From an uncultured Alkalilimnicola sp. (GTDB lineage Bacteria; Pseudomonadota; Gammaproteobacteria; Nitrococcales; AK92), in NCBI GenBank assembly GCA_937951875.1, contig CALGAN010000010.1:1-64000 (forward strand): 64,000 nucleotides of DNA, in the 5' to 3' direction. The notes under the pieces were generated by a model that was not told the origin of the DNA, did not search any database, and was given only the letters and a program-made list of their open reading frames with translations. The position numbers and the translations under genes are program-made. Of this stretch, positions 16,516 through 28,597 are shown in pieces (position 1 is the stretch's first letter; each line of letters begins with the position of its first letter).

Positions 16516-17714
16516 TGATCGGGTTTATCGTTGCGGCCGCCGTGCTGGTGCTGGTGGCCCTGGCCTTCGTCCTGCCGCCGCTGCTGAAGGCGCCGAAGGA
16601 TTCCCTGGGCAGCGAGCGCGAGGCCAACCTGGCGGTGCACCGGCAACGCCTGCGTGAGCTGCAAGCCGAGCGTGACAGCGGCGCGCTGGCCCCGGCCGCG
16701 TACGAGGAGGCCAAGGCCGAGCTGGAGCGGCAGTTGCTGGAGGAGCTGCGGCCCGAACAGGCGGCGCAGCTGCGGCCGGCGCGGCGTACCGCCTTGGTGG
16801 TGGCGCTGGCGGTGCCGCTGCTGGCCGGCGGCGTCTACCTGACCCTGGGCAGCTACCGGGCGTGGCTGCAGCCGGCCGTGCCGCCGGCCGACGATGTGCA
16901 CGCGCAGGTGGAATTCATCCGCCAGAACGTCGATCGGTTGCAGGCGCGGGTCGAGGAGCAGCCGGACGATCTGGACGCTTGGCTGATGCTCGGCCGTTCC
17001 TACGTCCTGCTGCAGCGCTATGCGGACGCGGTGGCGGTGCTGGAGCGCGCGCAGGCGCATTTCGGCGAAGTGCCGCAGGTGCTGGCCGAGCGGGCCGAGG
17101 CGGTCGCCTACGCCAGCGGCGGCGATCTGCAGGGCCAGGCCAAGACCTTGCTGCTGCGCGCGCTGGAGCTCGATCCGGCCAACCCCAAGGCGCTGTGGTT
17201 GGCGGGCCTGTCGGCGGCCCAGGGCGAGCGCCCGGCGGAGGCTAGGCAGTATTGGCAGCGCCTGCTGGACGTGCTGCCGCCCGAGTCCGGCGCGGCGCGG
17301 CAGATTCGCGGCCTGATGGCCGAGCTCGGCGGCGAGACGCCCGAGGCCCCCGCTGCCGTTCCCACCGCGCGGCTGACGGTCGAGGTCCGGCTGGCGCCGG
17401 CGCTGGCCGAGCGGGCGCCGCCGGAGGCGACCGTCTTCATCCTGGCCCGGGCCGCGGGCGACGGCCCCAAGGCGCCGCTGGCGGTGGCGCGGCGGCAGGT
17501 GAAGGATCTGCCGACCACGGTGCAGCTGGACGACACGATGGGCATGGTGCCGGGCATGACGCTGGCCGAGTTCCCCGAGGTGGTGCTGGAGGCGCGGGTG
17601 TCGCGCAACGGCGATGCCATCGCGGTGCCCGGTGATCCCATCGGCCGCAGCGCACCGGTCAAGGTCGGCGCCGAGGCGCCGGTGGTGGTGGAGATCAACG
17701 GCACGGTGCCCTAG
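16515..17714 (+). CDS. ccmI: CcmI, TPR apocytochrome chaperone
   Basis: 399 residues from ATG 16515 (TGATG with ccmH; a TTG sits 3 nt upstream). Two membrane helices (about residues 2-22 and 94-114) flank a cytoplasmic leucine-zipper-like loop rich in Glu and Arg. TPR-like repeats follow (for example DLDAWLMLGRSYVLLQRYAD), then a beta-rich C-terminal domain. CcmI binds the C-terminus of apocytochromes and brings them to CcmFH. The stop codon lies inside a 12-bp inverted repeat (17700-17725) with no T-tract; a second hairpin (17747-17772) follows. Confidence 0.92.
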   Translation: MIGFIVAAAVLVLVALAFVLPPLLKAPKDSLGSEREANLAVHRQRLRELQAERDSGALAPAAYEEAKAELERQLLEELRPEQAAQLRPARRTALVVALAVPLLAGGVYLTLGSYRAWLQPAVPPADDVHAQVEFIRQNVDRLQARVEEQPDDLDAWLMLGRSYVLLQRYADAVAVLERAQAHFGEVPQVLAERAEAVAYASGGDLQGQAKTLLLRALELDPANPKALWLAGLSAAQGERPAEARQYWQRLLDVLPPESGAARQIRGLMAELGGETPEAPAAVPTARLTVEVRLAPALAERAPPEATVFILARAAGDGPKAPLAVARRQVKDLPTTVQLDDTMGMVPGMTLAEFPEVVLEARVSRNGDAIAVPGDPIGRSAPVKVGAEAPVVVEINGTVP

Positions 17715-17797
17715 GGCGCCGTGCCGCACGCATCGGAGTCGTCGACGGCGTTCGCGGTGAGCCACGAACGCCTTGTACGGTAGGCGCCGCGGCCGGG

Positions 17798-19174
17798 TTA
17801 GTCGTCCACCCGGCGCCAGTTCAAGCGGGCGAAGTACGTCCGGCTTTCCTTCACGACTATCCCCGACAGCAATATCAGACCGATCAGATTAGGCAGTGCC
17901 ATCAGGCCGTTGGCGATGTCGGAGAAGGTCCAGACCATGTCCAGAGTGGTCATGGCGCCGACCATCACCAGCGCGGTGTAGAGCACCCGGTACGGCAGGA
18001 TGGCGCCGCGGCCCAGCAGGCTTTCCGCGCAGCGCTCGCCGTTGTAGGACCAGCCGGGGATGGTGGTGAAGGCGTATACCAGCACCGCCAGGGTCACGGT
18101 GTACGAACCCCAATTCTCGCCGAGCCCCTGGCCGATGGCCCAGGCGGTCATGGCCGCGCCGCGCACGCCTTCCTGGGCGTAGGCGCCCGTGACGATCAGG
18201 GTCAGGGCGGTGAGGGTGACCATGATCAGGGTGTCGATGAAGGTCTGGGTCATCGCCACCATGGCCTGGCGCACCGGTTGCCTGGTCTTGGCGCTGGCGG
18301 CGGCGATACCGCCGGTGCCCATGCCGGATTCGTTGGAGAAGATGCCGCGCGCCACACCGATCTGGATGGCGAGCAGTACCCCGGAGCCGGCGAAGCCGCC
18401 GATCGCGGCCGTGCCGGTGAAGGCATCGTGGAACACCAGCGCCAGCGCGCCGGGGATGTTCTCGTGGAACACCGCCAGCACGATCAGGTTGCTCAGCACG
18501 TACAGCAGGATCATCGGCGGCACGATGGCCGAGGAGAAGCGGGCGATGCTCTTGATGCCGCCGATGACCACGACGCCGGCCACGAGGGTCATCACCGCCC
18601 CGCTCCAGGCCGGGGATATGCCCCAGGTCGCCTGCAGCTGGCTGGCGGCGGTGTTGGCCTGCACCATGTTGCCGATGCCGAACGAGGCGATGATGCCGAA
18701 CAGGGCGAAGGCGGTGCCCAGCAGCCGACCGGTCCGGCCGCCGACGCCGCGGCGCAGGTACTCCATCGGGCCGCCGGTCTGCTCGCCGGCGGCGTCGGTG
18801 CGGCGGAACTTCACCGCCAGCAGCGCTTCGGAGTACTTGGTGGCCATGCCCAGCAGGCCGGTGATCCACATCCAGAACAGGGCGCCGGGGCCGCCTATGC
18901 CGATCGCCGTCGCCACGCCGGCGATATTGCCGACGCCGAGGGTGGCGGACAGCGCCGTGGCCAGCGCCTGGTAGTGCGACACGTCGCCGGGGGCGTCGCT
19001 GCGCTCGCGGCGCTTGACGAGCGCGAGCCACAGGGCGTGGCCGAGAACCCGAAATTGCAGCCCGCCCAGGCGGATCGTGAGGAACAGCCCCGTCAGCAAC
19101 AGCAGCGGTAGCAGCAGATAAGGGCCCCAGACGAAGCCGTTGATGCGGTTCAACAGGTCTTGCAGTAAATCCAT
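17798..19174 (-). CDS. Sodium:alanine/glycine symporter (AGCS family)
   Basis: 458 residues with about eleven membrane segments and AGCS family signatures: ATALSATLGVGNIAGVATAIG near residue 70, GGPMEYL, NESGMGTGGIAAASAKT and GWSYNGERCAESLLG. It should import alanine or glycine with Na+. It interrupts the ccm locus, lying between the convergent ccmI end and ccmB, and has no functional link to it that I can see. The start ATG has an A-rich leader rather than a clear Shine-Dalgarno sequence. Confidence 0.93.
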   Translation of the reverse strand: MDLLQDLLNRINGFVWGPYLLLPLLLLTGLFLTIRLGGLQFRVLGHALWLALVKRRERSDAPGDVSHYQALATALSATLGVGNIAGVATAIGIGGPGALFWMWITGLLGMATKYSEALLAVKFRRTDAAGEQTGGPMEYLRRGVGGRTGRLLGTAFALFGIIASFGIGNMVQANTAASQLQATWGISPAWSGAVMTLVAGVVVIGGIKSIARFSSAIVPPMILLYVLSNLIVLAVFHENIPGALALVFHDAFTGTAAIGGFAGSGVLLAIQIGVARGIFSNESGMGTGGIAAASAKTRQPVRQAMVAMTQTFIDTLIMVTLTALTLIVTGAYAQEGVRGAAMTAWAIGQGLGENWGSYTVTLAVLVYAFTTIPGWSYNGERCAESLLGRGAILPYRVLYTALVMVGAMTTLDMVWTFSDIANGLMALPNLIGLILLSGIVVKESRTYFARLNWRRVDD

Positions 19175-19231
19175 AGATATTGTTGTTTTTCTGCCTGCGT
19201 AATCATGGCGGTGTGCGGCGGCCTGTCAGCG

Positions 19232-19911
19232 TCAATCCAGACTGATGCGCAGTGCCGCCGCGGTCGCCAGGGGCGCCAGGGTCAGCGCGCCGACTGCCAG
19301 CGCCGCCAGCAGCAGTAGCTGACCGGTGACCGGCAGCCCGTGGGCGGCGGCGTCGACCGCGCTGGCGGCGAAGATCAGCACCGGGATGTACAGCGGCAGG
19401 ATCAGCAGCGACAGCAGGATGCCGCCGCGGCGCAGCGATACCGTGAGCGCCGCGCCGATCGAGCCGATGGCGCTGAGCACCGGCGTGCCGCACAGCAGGC
19501 TCAGCATGAGCGCGCCGTAGGCTTCGCCGGGCAGCTGCAGGAACATGGCCAGCAGCGGGGCGACGATGGTCAGCGGCAGGCCGGTCACCAGCCAGTGGGC
19601 GACGATCTTGGCCAAGGCCATCAGCGCCAGCGGCTGCGGGCTCAGCACCAGCTGCTCCAGGGCGCCGTCCTCGTAGTCGCCGCGGAACAGCTGGTCCATC
19701 GACAGCAGCGTGGCCAGCAGCGCCGTCACCCAGATCACGCCGGGCGCGAGGGTGCGCAGCAGGTTCGGCTCGGCGCTGGTGGCCAATGGGAATAGGCTGG
19801 CCACCAGCACGAAGAACACCAGCGGATTGATGGTTTCGCCGCGGGCGCGGTAGGCCAGCAGCAGATCGCGCCGCAGCAGACCGAAGAAAGCGGGCAGCAT
19901 GGCGGGTTGGT

Positions 19912-19915
<4 letters not shown>
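19232..19915 (-). CDS. ccmB: CcmB, membrane subunit of the heme/CcmE-release ABC transporter
   Basis: 227 residues, six hydrophobic segments, with the characteristic segment FFGLLRRDLLLAYRARGE at the N-terminus and FRGDYEDGALEQLVLSPQP near residue 78. CcmB forms the CcmABCD complex that releases holo-CcmE. ATG 19915 overlaps the ccmA stop by 4 bp. Orientation and place are separate from ccmC-I. Confidence 0.95.
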
Positions 19916-20550
<635 letters not shown>

Positions 20551-20640
20551 TACTTGTCCATGCGAGCGATCGATGGCCCGGTATCGTGGCGTAGCTCGCC
20601 GGTGAGAGCAAGTGCGGCATGGCGCGCCGCCACGCGCAGC

Positions 20641-20680
20641 CGCTCCGGAACCTGGCCGAGCGCGGCCAGGTTCCGGAGCG
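20641..20680. repeat. Perfect 18-bp inverted repeat between otsA and ccmA
   Basis: CGCTCCGGAACCTGGCCG (20641-20658), loop AGCG, then its exact complement (20663-20680). It lies 17 bp beyond the 3' end of otsA. Neither strand has a clear T-tract, so it is a structural terminator, an mRNA-stabilising element or a protein site rather than a standard intrinsic terminator. Confidence 0.6.
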
Positions 20681-20696
20681 GACCGTTCGGTCGGTG

Positions 20697-22214
20697 TCAG
20701 TTGGCGCGCGGCAGGTAGCCCGCGCTGTAGGGCAGGTGGGAGAGCTCGCGATTGGCGGTGACGTTGAGGAAGGCCTCGGCCCAGCGGTACACGTCCTCGG
20801 TGCGAACGATGCGGCGCAGGGTGCGCATCCGCTGTCGCCGCTGCTCCTGCGTCATGTGGAAGCCGGCGCCGATGGCGTCGGCCACGCCCTCGATATCGTA
20901 GGGGTTCACCAGCAGCGCCCCTTTCTCCAGCTGCGCGGCGGCGCCGGCGAACTCGGAGAGGATCAGCACGCCGTCCTCATCGACCTGGGCGGCGCAGTAT
21001 TCCTTGGCCACCAGGTTCATGCCGTCCTTGAGCGAGGTCACCAGGACCATATCCGCCGCCAGGTAGTAGGCCACGAGCTCGTCGAACGGCAGGCTGTGGA
21101 ACATGTAGTGGATGGGCACCCAGCCGGACTCGGTGAACTCGCCGTTGATCTCGCCGATCAGCCGTTCCAGATCCAGGCGCAGCTGCTGGTACTCCGGTAT
21201 CTCCTTGCGCGACGGCACCACATGCTGCACCAGATGCACCTGCTGGCGCAGCTCCGGATAGCGCACCAGGGCGGCGCGGAAGGCCTGCAGTTTCTGCAGC
21301 AGCCCCTTGGTGTAGTCGAGCCGGTCGACGCCCAGGATGATCTGCCGGTGGTTCAGGTCCGCCCGCAGTTCCTCGGCCTTGGCGCGCACCTGCGGGGTGT
21401 CGGCCCGTTCGGCGACGCTGTGGTAGTCGATGCCGATCGGGAAGGCGCCGACGCTGATGTCGTGCTCGCCGCGCAAGGCGGACTTGCCGGTCGCGGCGTC
21501 GCGTCGGCGTAGTCGCGTCACCGCGCCGCTGCTCTCGGCTTGTACGCCGCACAGAGTGCGCGCGCATTGCAGGAAGTTGCGCTGGTCGTGCGGGGTCTGG
21601 AAGCCGATGGTGTCGAACTTGAGCAGGCTGTTCAGCACCTCCAGCCGCCACGGCAGCTTCATGAAGATCTCCAGCGGCGGGAACGGCGTGTGCAGGAAAA
21701 AGCCGGTGCGCATGGTAAGACCCATGGCTTGCAGCTGCCCGGCCAGTTCCATCAGGTGATAGTCGTGCACCCAGATGAAGTCGTCCGGCTCGGCCACGTC
21801 GGCGATGGCATCGGCGAACTTGCGGTTGACGTTCTGATACGCCTGCCAGTAGCGCGGCTCGAAGTTGCAGTTGGTGAACAGGTCGTGGAACAGCGGCCAG
21901 ATCACCTCGTTGGAGAAACCGAAATAGAACTCCTGGATCTCCTCGTCGGTCAGCATCACCGGCTTGAAGGAGCAGCCGTACTCGGCGCCCACGCTCTCCA
22001 AGGCCGGCTCCACCTGCTTGTAGCTGAGGTCGGTGGTGCCCGGCCAGCCGATCCAGATGCCGCCACGGCGTCTCAGGACCGGCACCAAGGCGCTGACCAG
22101 TCCGCCGCTGCTGGGACGGGCTTCCCAGCTTCCACCTTCTTGTCGGAAAAGCGATAAGGGCAGGCGATTGGATACGACGATCAGACGATCGCTGCTGTGA
22201 GACTTACGAAGCAT
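20697..22214 (-). CDS. otsA: Alpha,alpha-trehalose-phosphate synthase (GT20)
   Basis: 505 residues. Glycosyltransferase family 20: N-terminal SNRLPLSLF and the SSGGLVSAL loop, WVHDYHLMELAGQL in the middle, GVDRLDYTKGL at the UDP-glucose site, and LVTSLKDGMNLVAKEY near the C-terminus. It makes trehalose-6-phosphate from UDP-glucose and glucose-6-phosphate, usually for osmotic or desiccation stress. ATG 22214 has GAGG 9 nt upstream. No otsB phosphatase gene is visible in the window. A 224-bp gap separates it from the divergent MFS gene. Confidence 0.94.
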   Translation of the reverse strand: MLRKSHSSDRLIVVSNRLPLSLFRQEGGSWEARPSSGGLVSALVPVLRRRGGIWIGWPGTTDLSYKQVEPALESVGAEYGCSFKPVMLTDEEIQEFYFGFSNEVIWPLFHDLFTNCNFEPRYWQAYQNVNRKFADAIADVAEPDDFIWVHDYHLMELAGQLQAMGLTMRTGFFLHTPFPPLEIFMKLPWRLEVLNSLLKFDTIGFQTPHDQRNFLQCARTLCGVQAESSGAVTRLRRRDAATGKSALRGEHDISVGAFPIGIDYHSVAERADTPQVRAKAEELRADLNHRQIILGVDRLDYTKGLLQKLQAFRAALVRYPELRQQVHLVQHVVPSRKEIPEYQQLRLDLERLIGEINGEFTESGWVPIHYMFHSLPFDELVAYYLAADMVLVTSLKDGMNLVAKEYCAAQVDEDGVLILSEFAGAAAQLEKGALLVNPYDIEGVADAIGAGFHMTQEQRRQRMRTLRRIVRTEDVYRWAEAFLNVTANRELSHLPYSAGYLPRAN

Positions 22215-22438
22215 CGTTGCTACCTCGGCAGAAGGCCTCCTTGCCTCCTGTCTTTCGGATGGATTTAGGTTCCCGGCCAATGGGCCACGGCCCCGTCGTC
22301 CAAGGGAGACATTGGGTTTTACCGAGGGTTTGCCAAGTCGCTGGCCGCTCCGGTCCGGCGCTCGCCGCACGCTCCTTTAAGCGCTGCGGCGCAGTCCATA
22401 GGTCTCAGGCGCCGACTTGGACGCCGGAAGTCACCCTC

Positions 22439-23782
22439 ATGGCCCAGGCCATCAACTCGATACTCGTTATCCTCGTAAGTTTAGCGCTATTGATCGCGGG
22501 AAGCGGTCTGTTGGGCACGTTGCTGGCCGTGCGCATGACCATGGAGGGGTTCCAGACCCAGTTCATCGGCCCGATCCTGGCATTTCACTCGCTGGGCTTC
22601 GTGATCGGCACCCGCTCGGCGGTCGGCATCATCCGCCGGGTGGGGCACATCCGCAGCTTCGCGGCCTTCGCCGCCATCGCCAGCTGTTCCGCGCTGCTCC
22701 ATCCCATGGAGGTGAACGGTTTCGCCTGGGCTGCCCTGCGCATGGTCACCGGCTTCTGCAGCGCCGGGCTGATGATGGTGATGGAAAGCTGGATCAACGA
22801 CCGCACCAGCAACGAGATGCGCGGCACCATCATGGCGTTCTACATGGCCACCAACTACCTGGCGCAGGGCGCCGGGCAGTTCACGCTGGGCTTCGGCGAT
22901 CCGGGTACCACCTATCTGTTTATGGTGTCGGCGGTGCTGATCTCGGCGTCGCTGGTGCCGCTGGCGCTCACCCGCTCCAAGGCGCCGCTGATCGAGCAGC
23001 ACGAGCCGATGGGGCTGAAGAAGCTGTATGGCGTGGCGCCGATCGGCATCGTCGGCGCCTTCCTTGGCGGCTGCACCATGAGCGGCTATCTGGCGGTGCT
23101 GCCGGTCTACGCCCAGCAGGCCGAGTTCAGCGTCTCGGAGATCTCGGTGTTGATGGGCTGTTCGGTGATGTTCGGCATGGTGTTCCAATGGCCGGTGGGG
23201 CATCTGTCGGATCGCCACGACCGGCGCGCCATGGTGGTGCTGCTGGCGCTGCTGGCGGTGCTGTGCGTGGTGCCGCTGATCCTCGGCCGATCCACCGATT
23301 TCCTGACCCTGTTGCTGCTGGGCGGCCTGTTCGTGGGCATGGCCGGGACGATCTATCCGATGTGCGTGGCGCTTACCAACGACTATCTGGAGCCGCACCA
23401 GATGGTGAGCGCCTCGGCGTCGCTGCTGCTGATCTTCGGCATCGGCACCGTGGTGGGCCCCATCGGCGGCTCGCTGGCGATGGAGTTCCTGGGCGGGCAC
23501 GGGCTGTTCATGTTCACGGCCGGGACGATGGGCTTGCTGGCGCTCTACGGTCTGTACCGTTATCGGGTGGCCAAGCGCATCCCGGTCGAGCAACAGCAGG
23601 CCTACGTACCGGTCGCCACGTCCGGCACGCCGGTGATCATGGAGATCGACCCGCGCAACGCGGACTTCGAGCCGCACGTGATCGTGCCGCCGGTGGAACG
23701 CCGGGCGGCGCGGGCCGACCGGCGGCAGGGGCCGCCCTCGGGCGGGCGCCGGCGCACCGACGCCGCCGATTTCAACGAGTGA
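22439..23782 (+). CDS. MFS transporter, YcaD-like
   Basis: 447 residues with twelve predicted membrane helices and MFS landmarks such as GTRSAVGIIRRVGHIRSFA near residue 60 and GHLSDRHDRRAMVVLLALLA near residue 255. The sequence resembles the YcaD subgroup (substrate unknown). The last about 70 residues are a polar, Arg/Pro-rich cytoplasmic tail. ATG 22439 has GGAAG upstream. It converges with ygiQ. Confidence 0.82.
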   Translation: MAQAINSILVILVSLALLIAGSGLLGTLLAVRMTMEGFQTQFIGPILAFHSLGFVIGTRSAVGIIRRVGHIRSFAAFAAIASCSALLHPMEVNGFAWAALRMVTGFCSAGLMMVMESWINDRTSNEMRGTIMAFYMATNYLAQGAGQFTLGFGDPGTTYLFMVSAVLISASLVPLALTRSKAPLIEQHEPMGLKKLYGVAPIGIVGAFLGGCTMSGYLAVLPVYAQQAEFSVSEISVLMGCSVMFGMVFQWPVGHLSDRHDRRAMVVLLALLAVLCVVPLILGRSTDFLTLLLLGGLFVGMAGTIYPMCVALTNDYLEPHQMVSASASLLLIFGIGTVVGPIGGSLAMEFLGGHGLFMFTAGTMGLLALYGLYRYRVAKRIPVEQQQAYVPVATSGTPVIMEIDPRNADFEPHVIVPPVERRAARADRRQGPPSGGRRRTDAADFNE

Positions 23783-23789
23783 GGATGCG

Positions 23790-25976
<2,187 letters not shown>

Positions 25977-26099
25977 GGCGACAGTATCTTGCTCGCGGCC
26001 GGGCGAAGGTCGAGGACTTTAACAGAGCCCCGGCGCGGAACCAACGCGGTCCGCGGCCAGGAACGGCAATGGCGGTAGACCGCGCGGCGCGGCCGGCGT

Positions 26100-26807
26100 T
26101 CACCTTACGGGGGTTCGCTCATCGGCGATCAGCAGTGCCGCCTGCCCGTCGTGATCGCCGGTGGTCACCAGCGGCTGATCGACCAGGTCGTTGCCCAGCG
26201 GCACGAAGCCGTGGAGACGATACGGCGAATACCGGTCGAGGCGCTGCGCGAAATCGTCCCGGGCCTGGTTGAAGGACACGAAGCCGTGCTTGACCTTGGC
26301 CGTCGGCGCTACCCGCTCGCGGCTGAAGGCGCCGATGAACAGGAAGCCGTCGGTGAGCGGATAGGGGCCGAAGATGCGCCCGTGGTTGTTGTGGAACTCG
26401 AACGGCTCGTTGGAGAAAGCGTGCTCGTGGCGGCTCGGCAGCTGCGGGTAGAAGTGCCCGCCGATGTAGCCGAGATAGCCGCCGGAGTGCCCTTCGCGGC
26501 TCGGGTAGCCGGCGGTGGTGGCCGCCGCCATCAGCCGCCGCCGGGCGTCCTGGGCCGAGGCCGCGCCGCGGTCGATCAGCACCACGTTGATGGGCTCGCG
26601 CAAGCGCTTGCCTTCATAGATCTCGCCCAACCAGTGCGCCGGCGTGTGGTCGGGATCGAACATCCATTTGCCCAGCGCCGGCAGGTCCGGCGGCTGCGTC
26701 ACGTCGGCCGGACCGCCCGAGAACGGCGGATCGGCTTCGGTGACGGCCGTCGGCCCGGTGGTGGCGGCGCACAGCATGAGCAGCAGGATCGGGAGCCGAG
26801 CGTTCAT
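26100..26807 (-). CDS. Exported protein of unknown function (possibly LssY C-terminal-like)
   Basis: 235 residues. The start at 26807 gives GGAG upstream and a signal peptide (MNARLPILLLMLCAATT) before a mature domain. Visible segments: PINVVLIDRGAAS, SRHEHAFSNEPFEFHNNHGR near residue 132, FLFIGAFSRERV and HGFVSFNQARDDFAQRL, with several His. Cys13 is not in a good lipobox. The spacing of INVV..., SRxxH, FxG and ARD motifs vaguely recalls LssY C-terminal domains, but I would not assign it. It diverges from a CtaG-like gene with 138 bp between starts, so shared regulation is possible. Confidence 0.65.
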   Translation of the reverse strand: MNARLPILLLMLCAATTGPTAVTEADPPFSGGPADVTQPPDLPALGKWMFDPDHTPAHWLGEIYEGKRLREPINVVLIDRGAASAQDARRRLMAAATTAGYPSREGHSGGYLGYIGGHFYPQLPSRHEHAFSNEPFEFHNNHGRIFGPYPLTDGFLFIGAFSRERVAPTAKVKHGFVSFNQARDDFAQRLDRYSPYRLHGFVPLGNDLVDQPLVTTGDHDGQAALLIADERTPVR

Positions 26808-26945
26808 CGCGGTCTCCGCAGTCGATGCCAGTCCGCTAGATGGTGCCGGCACGCTCCCAGGCAAGCGGCGATTGGCCGGCACCGGCGTCGGCGCCATATC
26901 GGGAACGGTGGCAACGGCCTTAGGAGGAACGGGGACATCGCCGTC

Positions 26946-27620
26946 GTGAACGCGGGTGCGGCTCGCTGGGCCGCTGGCTGGCTGGGCGCGGGACTGCTGG
27001 CGGCCGTCTGGCTCGGTCCGCTGCCGGCGCTGGCGGCCGAGCGGTTCGCCGCCCACATGCTCATGCACGTGACGGTGGTGGCGCTGGCCGCGCCGCTGCT
27101 GGCGTTGGCGCTCGCCGGCGGGCGCGGCGATCCGGTGCGCCGCGCGCCGGCGCTGTTCGCCGCGCTGCCGGCCGCGGCGCTGGAACTGCTGGTGGTGTGG
27201 GCCTGGCACGCGCCGGCGCTGCATCACGCCGCCCGCCACCATGGCGCGGCGCTGGCGCTGGAGCAGGGCTCGTTCCTGCTGGCGGGGCTGCTAGTGTGGC
27301 TGGCTGCGCTGGGCGGCGGTCGGCCGCGACCGCCCGGACGGGCCGCCGCCGGTATTCTCGGCCTGCTGCTGACCTCCATGCACATGACCCTGCTCGGCAC
27401 CCTACTGGTGCTGGCGCCGCGCGTCCTGTACGGCCATGGCGGGGAGGCGGCTCTGCGCGATCAGCAACTTGGCGGTTTGCTGATGCTGCTGGCCGGCGGC
27501 ACGGCCTATCTGGCCGGCGCTCTATACCTGCTCGTGGAGTTGCTGCGCGAGCGGCGGACGTTCACGCCGCGACGCGGCGGCGCAGCAGCAGTTCGTAGCC
27601 GCCGACCGACACCGCCATGA
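26946..27620 (+). CDS. ctaG: CtaG-type cytochrome c oxidase assembly factor (Caa3_CtaG family)
   Basis: 224 residues, about seven hydrophobic segments. Family features: AERFAAHMLMHVTVVALAAP, WAWHAPALHHAARHH and LLLTSMHMTLLGTLLVLAPR, with repeated membrane His and Met that fit copper delivery to oxidase. The start is uncertain: GTG 26946 is the last candidate before the conserved region, but the strong AGGAGG at 26922-26927 is 18 nt away. No oxidase subunit genes are nearby. The last 59 bp overlap the tail of the convergent flippase gene. Confidence 0.78.
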   Translation: MNAGAARWAAGWLGAGLLAAVWLGPLPALAAERFAAHMLMHVTVVALAAPLLALALAGGRGDPVRRAPALFAALPAAALELLVVWAWHAPALHHAARHHGAALALEQGSFLLAGLLVWLAALGGGRPRPPGRAAAGILGLLLTSMHMTLLGTLLVLAPRVLYGHGGEAALRDQQLGGLLMLLAGGTAYLAGALYLLVELLRERRTFTPRRGGAAAVRSRRPTPP

Positions 27621-28503
27621 TCAGCAGCGGCAGCAGGTAGTAGACGCCGCGGAACGCCAGCAGCGAGGCCAGCACGGCGCTGGCGGGTGCGTCGCCCGGC
27701 AGCAGCAGCAATAGCACGCTTTCGAATACGCCCAGGCCGCCGGGCACGTGGCTCAAGGCGCCGGCGACCATCGCCAGCACGTACAGGCCGACGAAGGCCG
27801 GATAGCCGAGCCCCACCTCGGCCGGCAGCAGCAGATAAAGGACGCCGGCGACGATGGCGATGTCGACCGCGCCGAACAGCAGCTGCAGCAGACTGAGCCC
27901 CAGCGACGGCGCTGGCGCCCACCAAGTGCCGATGCGGATCGGGTGATGCCGTACGCTGGTCCAGTACAGGTAGCCCGCCAAACCGAGCAGCAGCGCGGCG
28001 CCGGCGGCGCGCAGTGGCGCGCTCGGCAGGCCGAGCACCGTCGCCAGCCCCTCGGGTTCCAGCAGCAGGGCCCAGCCCGCGGTCAGGACGATGCCCAGGG
28101 TGAAGGCGAAGCCGCACAGCAGGGTGATGACCGCGGCGTCGGCGGGGCGAAAGCCGAGCGGGCGGTAGTAGCGGTAGCGCAGCGCGCCGCCGGTGAACGG
28201 CCCGGGACCGACGTTGCGCTGCAGGGCGAACGCCGCCAGCGAGGTCAGCACCAGCCGTGTCCAGGGCACGTGCCGGTGCAGGAAGCGCAGCGCCAGATAG
28301 TCATAGCCCACGATCCACAGGTAGCCGCACAGGCTCAGCGTCACGGCCGCGGCCACGGTGGCCGGCGATAGCGCGGCGATGGCGCGCGCCACCTCGTCGA
28401 AGCGGATGCCGCCGAGCGCGCGCGCCAGCAGCACCAGCACCAGCGCGCCGACCGCGATGGCGAGCAGCTGGCCGGCCAGCTTGCCTGTGTTGTCGGACGT
28501 CAT
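27562..28503 (-). CDS. YbhN/MprF-N-terminal-like membrane protein (LPG synthase TM family)
   Basis: 313 residues, eight or so membrane helices, with the family patterns AFALQRNVGPGPFTGGALRY near residue 91 and AMVAGALSHVPGGLGVFESV near residue 244 (the SHxPGGLGxxE motif). Relatives are the flippase part of MprF and the UPF0104/YbhN group; no lysyltransferase domain is attached, so lipid flipping is a reasonable inference only. ATG 28503. Confidence 0.85.
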   Translation of the reverse strand: MTSDNTGKLAGQLLAIAVGALVLVLLARALGGIRFDEVARAIAALSPATVAAAVTLSLCGYLWIVGYDYLALRFLHRHVPWTRLVLTSLAAFALQRNVGPGPFTGGALRYRYYRPLGFRPADAAVITLLCGFAFTLGIVLTAGWALLLEPEGLATVLGLPSAPLRAAGAALLLGLAGYLYWTSVRHHPIRIGTWWAPAPSLGLSLLQLLFGAVDIAIVAGVLYLLLPAEVGLGYPAFVGLYVLAMVAGALSHVPGGLGVFESVLLLLLPGDAPASAVLASLLAFRGVYYLLPLLIMAVSVGGYELLLRRRVAA

Positions 28504-28597
28504 GTCCGTGCTTATGGGGGCGGCGGACGCCGGCTCGCAGAGGGGCTCGGCGGCGGCTTATCCTGTAGCGTCGCCTGTCAGCGCCACGGGAGCCGCG

